From the NCBI GenBank assembly GCA_026387915.1, contig JAPLKS010000022.1:186001-250000 (forward strand): a stretch of 64,000 bases of DNA, written 5' to 3'. The translations under genes were made by a program, and so were the position numbers. How positions within the stretch are numbered: position 1 is the stretch's first letter; each line of letters opens with the position of its first letter. The DNA is from Gemmatimonadota bacterium. GTDB taxonomy: Bacteria > Gemmatimonadota > Gemmatimonadetes > Gemmatimonadales > Gemmatimonadaceae. This document shows positions 27,651-35,957 of this stretch, piece after piece. Below the pieces are notes generated by a model. The model ran no database searches. It saw only the letters and a program-made list of their open reading frames with translations, and was not told the origin of the DNA.

Positions 27651-29660
27651 TCACGGCACGTAGTCTTTCTTGGGCGCGGGATCAATGCCGAGCACATGCT
27701 TCGCAAAGAACTCGTATTCACGCTTCAGTTTGTCAAGCGTATGCCGCGGCTCCTGCAGGCCGTGCGGCTCGCGGGGGAAGAACACGAGATCCACGGGGAC
27801 ATTGTTCTTCTTGAGTCCCATGTACAGTTCCTGCGCTTGCCCAATCGGGACGCGCGTATCGGCTTGTCCGTGCAGAATGATCGTCGGCGTTTTGGCCTGC
27901 TTGATGTGCACCATCGCCGAGGCGCGTCGATAGGCGCCTTCGTCGTTCCAGGGCTCACCGCCGAAATAATCCTCGAGCACGGTCTGCAGGTCGTTCGTTG
28001 AATACATCGAGTACAGATCGGTCAGGCCGGCGCCAACCGAGATCGCCTTGAACCGATTCGTCTGCGTCAACGTCCACGCGCTCATGAAGCCACCATAGCT
28101 CCATCCCGTCTGCGCCAGCTTGGTGGAGTCGGCAATGCCACGCTTCACGAGATAGTCGAGCCCGGTCTGAATGTCCTGATAGTCGCCGTTGCCCCAATCG
28201 CGGAAGTTGGCGCCGAGGTACTTCTCACCGTAGCCACTCGAGCCGCGCGGATTGGGGAGGAATGCGACCCAACCGTTGCTCGCGTACAGTTGTGCAGGAT
28301 TATACCAGTTGGCGGCAAACGATTCGTCCCACACGCCTGAGGGGCCACCGTGAATGATTGCCACGGTCGGATATTTTTTGCCGGGCTGATAGCCCACCGG
28401 ATACACCACCACCCCTTCGGCCTCCATACCGTCCTTGCTCTTCCAGCGCATCACTTCGCCGGCGCCCATGCGCACGGCGGCCAGCTCCGGATGCAGCTTG
28501 GTGACCGCGGTCTGCGCCCACGCACCGCCGAGCGATGCCACATACACTTCGTCTGGCGTGTCGATTGCCGTGCGCGGAAATGCGATGGTGCGTCCGTCTG
28601 CGGAGAGCGAGGGCTGTCCAGCTCCGAACATGCCAGCGGATCCCTTGAGGTCAGACAGCTGCTTCACCGCGCCGCCAGCCACAGGCACCTGATACAATTC
28701 CGTGCGCGTCCGCGTGCTGGCCCAGAAATAGAGCGAGGCGCCGTCCGGCGACCACCGCGACTGCCCTGGCTCATACAAAAAGTCGCTAATCACCGAGCGG
28801 GGCGTTCCGCCGCTCGCCGACACCACTACCAACTTGGACTGCGTGATCGTCGCGTTCTTGAGCGGCTTCGTACTAAAGGCAATCCACTTGCTGTCCGGCG
28901 ACCACGACGGATTCATATCGGGACCCGCGCTCTCCACGAGCTTGCGCGCAGTGCCAGCGGCGACATCCACCACCATCACGTCCGTAAAGCGGCTGTCGTC
29001 GGCGCGCGTCGTGGGCATGGTGGTATACGCGATGCGCGAGCCGTCCGGCGACCACGCCATCTGAATGATCTGATAATCGCCCTTCACAATCTCTCGGCTC
29101 GTGCGGGCAGTCACGTCATACACAGAAAGCCGCGCCGGCACAAAGTTGTGATCCACCTCAATGGCGTCGTCTTTCTCTTTCACTTTCCGGTCTTCGTCGG
29201 CGGTGGCGTCACGAGTCGCCACATAGGCAATGCGCTTGCTGTCGCTCGCCCATTCAATGTCTTGCACGCCTGTTTTGCTGTCGGTGAGCTTTTCCGCTTC
29301 GCCACCATTGGGCGAAATCCGATACAGCTGCGGCTTCCCGTCGCGCGCTGAAATGAACGCAATCCACTTGCCGTCCGGCGACCACGCGGGGTGATCATCA
29401 GATGCCTTGTTATTCGTCAGCCGCACGGGCTCGCCCCCCTGCGCCGACACCACCCAAATATCAGCGTTCTTACTGCTCTCCTTGAGGTCTGACGTCGTCA
29501 CCACGTACGCCACCCACTTACCGTCAGGCGAGATGCGCACATTCGAAAGCTGTCGCATAGCGACCGCTTGCTCGGCAGTAATCCCTTGCTGCGCTGCGAG
29601 GCGAGCCGCCAGCGGCGTGCTCAGGACGATCGCGAGAGTGACAATCCGTTGCCATTTCAT
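27651..29660 (-). CDS. S9-family prolyl oligopeptidase/acylaminoacyl peptidase-like enzyme
   Basis: 669 aa, secreted (signal to about residue 24). The N-terminal half is a seven-blade-type propeller with repeats such as ISPDGKWVAYVV and WSPDGKWIAFIS. The C-terminal half is the S9 alpha/beta hydrolase: nucleophile Ser in TGWSYGGFMSA, Asp in LHGQADTRVP, His in PREPHGLQEP. HGGP (IHGGPSGVW) forms the oxyanion region. It cuts small peptides, probably in the periplasm. It lies between two hydrolase genes in the run following SusC/SusD 2, which fits oligopeptide use. Confidence 0.93.
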   Translation of the reverse strand: MKWQRIVTLAIVLSTPLAARLAAQQGITAEQAVAMRQLSNVRISPDGKWVAYVVTTSDLKESSKNADIWVVSAQGGEPVRLTNNKASDDHPAWSPDGKWIAFISARDGKPQLYRISPNGGEAEKLTDSKTGVQDIEWASDSKRIAYVATRDATADEDRKVKEKDDAIEVDHNFVPARLSVYDVTARTSREIVKGDYQIIQMAWSPDGSRIAYTTMPTTRADDSRFTDVMVVDVAAGTARKLVESAGPDMNPSWSPDSKWIAFSTKPLKNATITQSKLVVVSASGGTPRSVISDFLYEPGQSRWSPDGASLYFWASTRTRTELYQVPVAGGAVKQLSDLKGSAGMFGAGQPSLSADGRTIAFPRTAIDTPDEVYVASLGGAWAQTAVTKLHPELAAVRMGAGEVMRWKSKDGMEAEGVVVYPVGYQPGKKYPTVAIIHGGPSGVWDESFAANWYNPAQLYASNGWVAFLPNPRGSSGYGEKYLGANFRDWGNGDYQDIQTGLDYLVKRGIADSTKLAQTGWSYGGFMSAWTLTQTNRFKAISVGAGLTDLYSMYSTNDLQTVLEDYFGGEPWNDEGAYRRASAMVHIKQAKTPTIILHGQADTRVPIGQAQELYMGLKKNNVPVDLVFFPREPHGLQEPRHTLDKLKREYEFFAKHVLGIDPAPKKDYVP

Positions 29661-29693
29661 TGGGGCAGTTCCTCAATTGCGTGGAGAAGCAAA

Positions 29694-29733
29694 CACACGC
29701 CGGACGGAGCGTCCGGGCCCCGTCCGGCGTGTG
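29694..29733 (-). terminator. Terminator after serine hydrolase gene
   Basis: A perfect 14-bp stem (CACACGCCGGACGG) and a 12-nt loop lie 7 bp past the stop at 29741. On the minus strand TTTGCTTCT follows the stem. Confidence 0.7.
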
Positions 29734-29740
29734 CCTGTGA

Positions 29741-31126
29741 CTACTTCTTGGTGAGAACCGAATAGCCGTAGGCTTGGTCGATTTTCATCTTGGTGACCTT
29801 ACCACCGTCGCGCACGAACGTCACGAGCTGGTCATCGTGCTCCCACAAGTCGCCCGTGCGGTACGAGAGCTCAAGCGGCTTGGGCAGCCCCTCGGCGGCA
29901 AGCTGCAGCTTGCCACTCACTACCGTGATCGTCATCTTCGACGGCCGGCCACGTCCCGGCCCATTGTACTCGCCGGCAAACGCCGCCAGATCACCGGTGT
30001 ACGTCGCCGACACCGTCTTGACGGGCGCGAGCACCACATTCGCCAGCGACTTCGCGACCTCGGCCGGCGCGACCGGACCAGCGGAGTTGATCAACACCAC
30101 AATGATGGCGTCGTCATCGGGGTAGTACGTGGACTGCGACAAGAACCCATTGATGCCGCCGCCATGTTCGATCACGCGACGCCCGTCGAACTTGTGAATG
30201 GCAAGCCCCTTGGCATACCGAATCGTGGTGCCGTCGTTGAGCTTACTCGGCGTGGTGATATCGTGATATGCAGCGGCGGAGAGCACCTTGCCGCCATGCA
30301 AGGCGCGGTTCCACGCAGCAATGTCTCCCGCCGACGAGCAAATCGAACCGGCCGAGAACGGATACACATGCGCGAGTGGGCTCTTGTTCTCGAGTCCCTT
30401 GGCGCCCATGTCGTAGCCATGCGCCTTCCGCGGGATGATGGCGGACTCGCTGCAGTAACGCGAATCCGGCATCCCCGCTTTCTCAAAGAGGTGCTTCTTG
30501 ATGTAGTCGGCGTACGTCTCGCCCGAGGTTTTCTCAATGATCAGCCCGGCAAGAAAGTATGCCGAGTTGGTATAGAGCTGGAGTTCGCCCGGATTGAAGT
30601 CGAATGGCTCCGCCTGGAACATCGCGATGAGCGTATCCCGTGGAAGGTTCCGCGAGGCGATGGTGCCGAACTTCGGTAGACTGGTGTAGTCCTTCATCCC
30701 CGACGTGTGGTCGAGCAACTGCCCCACCGTGATGGTGTGCCCCTGCGTCGGGTAATCAGGGAGATACTTCAAGATGTTATCGGAAAGTGAGAGCTTCCCA
30801 GCATCGCGCAACTGCAGAATGGCGGCAGCAGTAAACTGCTTGGTCACCGAGCCGATCTCGTACACCGCGCGCGCCGGCGTCGGCGTGTTGAGTTCGAGGT
30901 CGGCAGAGCCGTAGCCCTTGAGCGCCAGCGTGTCGCGCCCTTTGATCACGGCAATCGACATCCCCGCCGCCTTTCCACCCTTCAAGTATGAGGCTACCAC
31001 CGAATCGATAGCCGACACCATCTGCGCGCGACTCTTCTGCTGTGCCGCAAGCGGCGTCGCGAGCGAACCAACCAGCAGCACCGCCGCAAACGTCGCGGCG
31101 AACGACCTGAATCTGATGTGACGCAT
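29741..31126 (-). CDS. Secreted serine hydrolase, beta-lactamase/class C fold
   Basis: 461 aa. The signal peptide ends near PLAAQ. Active-site motifs are SVTK in EIGSVTKQF, Y-T-N in YTNSAYF, and HGG in EHGGGINGF. A C-terminal beta-rich domain follows the catalytic part, as in many bacterial esterase/D-aminopeptidase members of this family. GGAG lies 5 nt before ATG 31126; that site is inside a longer open frame, so the shorter start is preferred. Substrate may be an ester, a D-amino-acid peptide or a beta-lactam; the context favours peptides. Hairpins bound it on both sides. Confidence 0.87.
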   Translation of the reverse strand: MRHIRFRSFAATFAAVLLVGSLATPLAAQQKSRAQMVSAIDSVVASYLKGGKAAGMSIAVIKGRDTLALKGYGSADLELNTPTPARAVYEIGSVTKQFTAAAILQLRDAGKLSLSDNILKYLPDYPTQGHTITVGQLLDHTSGMKDYTSLPKFGTIASRNLPRDTLIAMFQAEPFDFNPGELQLYTNSAYFLAGLIIEKTSGETYADYIKKHLFEKAGMPDSRYCSESAIIPRKAHGYDMGAKGLENKSPLAHVYPFSAGSICSSAGDIAAWNRALHGGKVLSAAAYHDITTPSKLNDGTTIRYAKGLAIHKFDGRRVIEHGGGINGFLSQSTYYPDDDAIIVVLINSAGPVAPAEVAKSLANVVLAPVKTVSATYTGDLAAFAGEYNGPGRGRPSKMTITVVSGKLQLAAEGLPKPLELSYRTGDLWEHDDQLVTFVRDGGKVTKMKIDQAYGYSVLTKK

Positions 31127-31148
31127 GGAAACTCCGTGCAAGTGGGCG

Positions 31149-31192
31149 AAAAGACGGCGAACCAGAGCAATCGCTCCAGTTCGCCGTCTTTT
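31149..31192 (-). terminator. Terminator after SusD 2
   Basis: A perfect 14-bp stem (AAAAGACGGCGAAC) with a 16-nt loop starts 18 bp past the SusD stop at 31211. The stem ends in TTTT on the minus strand, as an intrinsic terminator should. Confidence 0.8.
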
Positions 31193-31210
31193 GTGTAACG
31201 CGAGTGAGCC

Positions 31211-32560
31211 TTAGGCCCCGCGGTTAATGCATCCCTTGAAGCTGGGGTTGTTCTTCTCAGTCATCGGAACCGGCATGTTCTGGTCGGTGCCGCGCGTCAG
31301 ACCGTTCTTCTGATACGCGCCAGTCGGCCACACCGTCTCCGGACCGCGGCCGTACTGCCGCACCAGGCGCCGCAGGTCGCCCATACGGTGCGCCGTGGCA
31401 AACATTGCAAAGGCGCGCTCACGGAACATGAGATCGACGCGTCCAGCCGCCGAGCCCGGATCAGCCGGAGCGGCCATGCCGTACGGCACACGAGCCTCGG
31501 TCAGCTTCGACAGCCACAGCGCGGTGTTGCTCGCGTTGAGGGCCGCTTCGGCTTCGATGAGGCGCGCTTCCACACCACTCGATACCACCACGGCGTGGTC
31601 CAGCGAGTTGTACTTCGCAAAGAAGTACATCGGCGTTACGAGGTCGAAATCCGACGGCGCGCCGCTGCCTTCAACCGGAAGGCGCGGGTCTTTCGCCGTA
31701 GCGAAGTCCAGCCCGTTGATGCCTTCCTTGTTCGACACGAGGAACGCATGCGTGTTGTAGCCATACGTAAAGTCGATGCTCTTCTGACGCTCGGTCGCGG
31801 TGCCGTGCTTCACGTAGTAGACAAACGACGTGGGCACTGCGGCCACCGTTGCCGCGGCCGCGGCATACTGTCCCATATCCAGCTGCGCACGCGCCTTAGT
31901 GACCGCGGCCAGGTTCTTCACCTGAGCATCGGAACCGGCCAGCGCCAGTGCCGCATCAGCCGTCGACGCTGCGAGCGTCATCGCCTGCACGGTTGTGAGC
32001 GGCGGACCATACGTGAGCGTCGGCGTCGTGGTGCTGATCGGCGCGCCGGAGCAGTAGTCCTCGCCCATGAGCACGATCAACATCGCTTCCAGCGCCTTCA
32101 TCTCGCCACCACGCGGATCGGTGGGGGCGATTGCCTTGAACACGCCGGCAGCGCGCACCGCGGCTTCGCGTGCGCTGTGCAACCCGATGTATGTGGCCTC
32201 ACTGAGCGTGTTCGATTCGAGCAGACTCCGCAGGTCAAACTGACGGATTTCCGGCGGCGTACCACCGAAATCGAACTCATCCGTCATATAGCCGGTCGTC
32301 AGCACCTGACCATAGCCGCCTTCGCCTGTCGAAGAACCATCGAGGGCAACCGTAAAGTCGCCAATGGCGCCGGCATAGAGCGCACTCGCGCCCTGCAAGC
32401 TGGTGGAAAGACCAGCGGGTTCAATCTGGTCCGGGTGCTCCGCCTTGAGGAGCGTCTCGGTAGAACACGCGACGACCGCGATGGGAAGCATCGCCGCCGC
32501 AATCCAGCGCACGATCTGCGCGCGCTGCGGCAACCGTGCCGTTTGTTTTGTCGTGATCAC
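31211..32560 (-). CDS. SusD/RagB-like surface lipoprotein (pair 2)
   Basis: 449 aa starting at GTG 32560, with GGGAGG six nt upstream and only 11 bp after the SusC stop. An upstream in-frame ATG would overlap SusC and lacks this site. The lipobox AVVAC puts the lipid on Cys32. The helix-rich body and the C-terminal RVDLMFRERAFAMFATAHRMGDLRRL mirror the SusD-type ending, with a divergent form of the ERR..EG.R signature. It should capture ligand for the SusC encoded just upstream. Confidence 0.85.
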   Translation of the reverse strand: MITTKQTARLPQRAQIVRWIAAAMLPIAVVACSTETLLKAEHPDQIEPAGLSTSLQGASALYAGAIGDFTVALDGSSTGEGGYGQVLTTGYMTDEFDFGGTPPEIRQFDLRSLLESNTLSEATYIGLHSAREAAVRAAGVFKAIAPTDPRGGEMKALEAMLIVLMGEDYCSGAPISTTTPTLTYGPPLTTVQAMTLAASTADAALALAGSDAQVKNLAAVTKARAQLDMGQYAAAAATVAAVPTSFVYYVKHGTATERQKSIDFTYGYNTHAFLVSNKEGINGLDFATAKDPRLPVEGSGAPSDFDLVTPMYFFAKYNSLDHAVVVSSGVEARLIEAEAALNASNTALWLSKLTEARVPYGMAAPADPGSAAGRVDLMFRERAFAMFATAHRMGDLRRLVRQYGRGPETVWPTGAYQKNGLTRGTDQNMPVPMTEKNNPSFKGCINRGA

Positions 32561-32571
32561 GTTCGCCTCCC

Positions 32572-35500
32572 TTAGTAGTTGAGGTTGATGCGGAGCGCAA
32601 ACATCCGCGGCTGGCCGACCAGCGCCATGTTGTAGTTCGAGGCATCCGTACCGGCCACCACGCCTTCTGGATCCCACGAGGTGAAGTCCGTCCACAAGCC
32701 AAGGTTACGGCCCGTGAGCGAGACGCTCGCGCCACGCGCCTTGAGCTTCGCAGCCCATTCCGGCGAGAGGTCGTACACCACCGACACTTCGCGCAGACGG
32801 AAGAAGTCCGCCTTTTCACCGTACGCGCCAAAGGCGCGCGGGCCGGCCACGGCCTTCGCCTGCTCGTACAAGTCGTACCCCTTCACGTTGAGCGCCGCGC
32901 AGTTCGACATAAAAGCGCACATGAACATCGTGTTGATGTTGTGCGATACGAAGCCGCCGCGGAAGTCCAACAAGCCGCTGATGCGCAGGCGGTTGTGCAG
33001 CAACCCAATGGTGCTGTTCAACGACAGATTCTTTTCCGGCACGGTGGAGCCAATGAACACCGCCGTATCCGTCACAACTACTTCGTTCTGTTCGATGGTG
33101 CCGTTGTTATTGGCGTCCTTGTAGCTCACAAGCTTCGGCCACCACAGTCCAAACAACGGATAGCCCGGCCGGTTCTGATAACCGAAACCGGTGAGCGGCG
33201 GAATGCCGTCGGCCAACGATTCCAGTTTGTTCTTGTTCGTGGAGAACTCAAGCCCCACGTCCCACTGGAAGTTGCCGCGGTCAATCACACGACCCTGCGC
33301 CGACAGTTCAAAGCCCTTGTTGGTCACGACGCCGACATTCTCGATGCGCGACGCACCGGCGCCGAGCGAGCCCGGCAACGGACGGTTCACGAGCGCGTCG
33401 GTGGTCTTCTTGTCGTAGTACGTGGCGTGCAACGACACGCGATTCTCAATGGCGCTCAGGTCAAAGCCCATTTCCGTTTCGGACGAACGCTCTGGCTTGA
33501 TCTTCGTGTTACCCAATGCGCCGAAGCTCACGGCCGGCACATCACCCTTGCCATACAGCGACGTCGTGGCCGGGTTCAGGTACGTAATCGCGGCCGTGAA
33601 GCCCGGCTGCTGCCCCGACTGCCCATAGGCGGCACGGAAACGCAGCTGGTTAATCCACTTGGCGTCGGCGTTTTCCATCGCCACCCAGCTGACCGTCGCC
33701 TTGGGGTAGAGGATCGCGCCAAAGTCACCACCGAACGACGAGTTCTGGTCGCGACGCAGCGCGCCGGTCACAAAGAGCTTGTCCTTCCAGCCGACCGTCT
33801 CTTCCATATACACACCGAACGAAGCGGTCTCGATCGTGCGCTCGGACGACGTCTTGTTGGCGCCGGCATCAATCGTCGTGCCACCCGGCGGCAATACGCG
33901 CGACGAGTTCAAGGTGCCCGCGCGGCGATCCTTGTTCCACTGCACGCCGAGCGCCGTCTTGGACGTCAAGTTCGCGTTGATATTCCAGCTCGACGCGGCA
34001 TTGAGATCCACCGACTGGCGCAGGCTGTTCCAGCGATCAATCGTGCGGAGCCCTTCACGATCGTTCCCCGAGAACGCGCTACCCTGTCCGTTCGCGTTGT
34101 TCACAATATTGTCGTAGGCCAGCCAGTCCATGCCCGCCGTCGCCTTCGTCGACAGCCAGGTGAACGGGCGGTACGTGATGGTGGCCGAATTCAAGAACTC
34201 ATTCGTGGCACGCGAGGTCTCCTTGGCCAGTCCGTCCTTCGGCGGCGCAAAGCCCCACGCATCGGGAGCCGCGGGATTCGGCGAGCCAAAGATCGCGGCG
34301 CCAATCACGCCCGAGAGGTTGTCACCGGTCTGCGGCATCAGCAGCCAGCCATTCACGTAGCCGAGGTTCACGCTCAACTCGGCGTGCGGCGAGAGCTGCG
34401 CGCCAAGGTTGACGCGGATGTTCGCTTTCTTCTGCTGGTTCGGGTAGAGCTGGTTCACTGGAATCGAGCTCACGCCGCGTTCCTTCAACAGCGCCGCAAC
34501 CTGCGAGTCCGGCATCTTCAGCACGCCGCGTTCATCGCTGATGTCCGCGCTCACAAAGTAGCGCGAGAGCTCCGTACCGCCGCTCACCTGGAAGCCTTCC
34601 GCCTGACGGTGTCCCGTGGAGAACGGCGTGGTCGAAGGCTGGTTGAGATAGTCCGCGGTGTAGGTCTGCGTGACCGTGCACATACCCGAAGCGGCCATCC
34701 ACTGCAAGCACATCGTCGGCGCGCCACTGGGTGTTTTGCCGGCGTTGAAGTACGTCATCGGATACTTGTTCGGATCCTTGCTCATGCCGGTCTCGCTGAA
34801 CACGCTCCACTTCGCCGGCCCAGCACGACCCTTCTTGGTGGTGACCACGATCACGCCGTTGGCTGCCTGCGTGCCGTAGAGCGTGGCCGCGGACGGTCCC
34901 TTCACCACTTCAATGGACTCGATTTCTTCTGGATTCAAGTTGTTCATCATGCTCGGCGAGCCGCCGCCGATATAGCCGCCCAAGTCGGGCGACGAGTTAT
35001 CCATGCGCACGCCGTCCACGATGATCAGCGGCTCGTTCGAGAGCGACGCCGAGCTGATGCCGCGGATACGAACGCGCGAACCACTGCCCACGGTGCCGCT
35101 GTTCGAGAGCATCGACACGCCGGCGAGGCGCCCGTTGAGCACGTCTTCCATCGACGTGATCGGGAGCTCCTTCACCAGCGCCGCCGCATCAACCTTGGCA
35201 ATGGAGTTGCCGAGCTCACGCGTGAGCTGCTGGCCGGTGGCCGTCGAGACAACCGCTTCCAGCTGGAAGGGCGCCTTGGTCAGGACGACATCAAGCGTCG
35301 TCGCTTGGCCGCTCCGCGTCGTGCTTTCCAGACGCGACGACTGATACCCGATGCGAATCACGCGGATCTGGTGCGACCCAGTTGGTACGCCAGTGACCGT
35401 GAACCGGCCGTCGGCCGCTGTGATCGCGCCGACGTTCGTGCCCTCGACGAGCACTTGCGCGCCGTCAATGGGAGCGCCGCCGTCTTTGTCCGTGATGCGA

Positions 35501-35601
35501 CCCGTGATGCGACCCGTCGCTACCTGCGCCTGAAGCGAGAGCGCTCCAAGTACAGTCAGCAAGACGGCCCGGCATCCCTTGCGGCCGAGATTCCAGAGCA
35601 T
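32572..35601 (-). CDS. SusC/RagA-family TonB-linked outer-membrane transporter (pair 2)
   Basis: 1009 aa. ATG 35601 has AGGAG eight nt upstream; longer in-frame starts would run through the promoter region and are rejected. The signal ends near LSLQAQ. A carboxypeptidase-regulatory-like domain follows (about 28-105, GRITGRITDKDGGAPIDGAQV). The TonB plug has the signature IEVVKGPSAATLYGTQAANG, and the barrel ends RINLNY. It forms an operon with SusD 2. The peptidases and amidohydrolases downstream suggest a peptide or amide ligand, though several are separately terminated. Confidence 0.93.
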   Translation of the reverse strand: MLWNLGRKGCRAVLLTVLGALSLQAQVATGRITGRITDKDGGAPIDGAQVLVEGTNVGAITAADGRFTVTGVPTGSHQIRVIRIGYQSSRLESTTRSGQATTLDVVLTKAPFQLEAVVSTATGQQLTRELGNSIAKVDAAALVKELPITSMEDVLNGRLAGVSMLSNSGTVGSGSRVRIRGISSASLSNEPLIIVDGVRMDNSSPDLGGYIGGGSPSMMNNLNPEEIESIEVVKGPSAATLYGTQAANGVIVVTTKKGRAGPAKWSVFSETGMSKDPNKYPMTYFNAGKTPSGAPTMCLQWMAASGMCTVTQTYTADYLNQPSTTPFSTGHRQAEGFQVSGGTELSRYFVSADISDERGVLKMPDSQVAALLKERGVSSIPVNQLYPNQQKKANIRVNLGAQLSPHAELSVNLGYVNGWLLMPQTGDNLSGVIGAAIFGSPNPAAPDAWGFAPPKDGLAKETSRATNEFLNSATITYRPFTWLSTKATAGMDWLAYDNIVNNANGQGSAFSGNDREGLRTIDRWNSLRQSVDLNAASSWNINANLTSKTALGVQWNKDRRAGTLNSSRVLPPGGTTIDAGANKTSSERTIETASFGVYMEETVGWKDKLFVTGALRRDQNSSFGGDFGAILYPKATVSWVAMENADAKWINQLRFRAAYGQSGQQPGFTAAITYLNPATTSLYGKGDVPAVSFGALGNTKIKPERSSETEMGFDLSAIENRVSLHATYYDKKTTDALVNRPLPGSLGAGASRIENVGVVTNKGFELSAQGRVIDRGNFQWDVGLEFSTNKNKLESLADGIPPLTGFGYQNRPGYPLFGLWWPKLVSYKDANNNGTIEQNEVVVTDTAVFIGSTVPEKNLSLNSTIGLLHNRLRISGLLDFRGGFVSHNINTMFMCAFMSNCAALNVKGYDLYEQAKAVAGPRAFGAYGEKADFFRLREVSVVYDLSPEWAAKLKARGASVSLTGRNLGLWTDFTSWDPEGVVAGTDASNYNMALVGQPRMFALRINLNY

Positions 35602-35679
35602 GACAACTCCTGTGGTGGTGGGGATGAAGCCGTACGTAGGCCGCGCCAACTCTCGCCGGAACATCGGCGTCGGCCGTGT

Positions 35680-35722
35680 TACACAATACTGGAAACTTTT
35701 GGAATACAATATTGTGTACAAT
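35680..35722. promoter_or_regulatory. Inverted-repeat cluster upstream of SusC 2
   Basis: TACACAATA (35680-35688) and TATTGTGTA (35710-35718) form a perfect 9-bp inverted repeat 21 bp apart. Overlapping it are the palindrome ACAATATTGT (35706-35715) and ATTGTGTACAAT (35711-35722), the near copy of the site before SusC 1. The cluster is 80-120 bp before the SusC start in a 356-bp gap, AT-rich against its surroundings, and is the likely promoter/operator. The rest of the gap holds only the upstream gene's terminator. Confidence 0.55.
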
Positions 35723-35892
35723 ATGCGCGCTGAGCGCAAGAAGGACAGATCGCCCTTCCCCCTCTTATATAGAAGGGGCTGCCCGTACCTAGACACCAAG
35801 CCGACTGACCCTCGGCGTGGGAGCCCCGGAGCTAGCGGCCCTCCGCCCTTTTTGCCGATGGACGATTGGTCCACAATCCGGCCATTTGTAAC

Positions 35893-35923
35893 GGAAAAAG
35901 GGGGACGGCCACCGGCCGCCCCC
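35893..35923 (-). terminator. Intrinsic terminator after RND pump gene
   Basis: On the minus strand a GGGGGCGGCC-type stem with one bulge and a 3-nt loop (35900-35923) is followed directly by TTTTT (35899-35895). It is 34 bp past the RND stop codon and ends the efflux transcript before the SusC 2 promoter. Confidence 0.8.
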
Positions 35924-35957
35924 CTCCACTTCGCCCTGTCGTCCTAAGTTTGTCCAG

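Noticed and set aside
32941-35733. 930-codon open frame on the plus strand
   Set aside because: It lies wholly opposite SusC 2, whose domains and signature are clear. The product would be an Arg/His-rich string with no family features.
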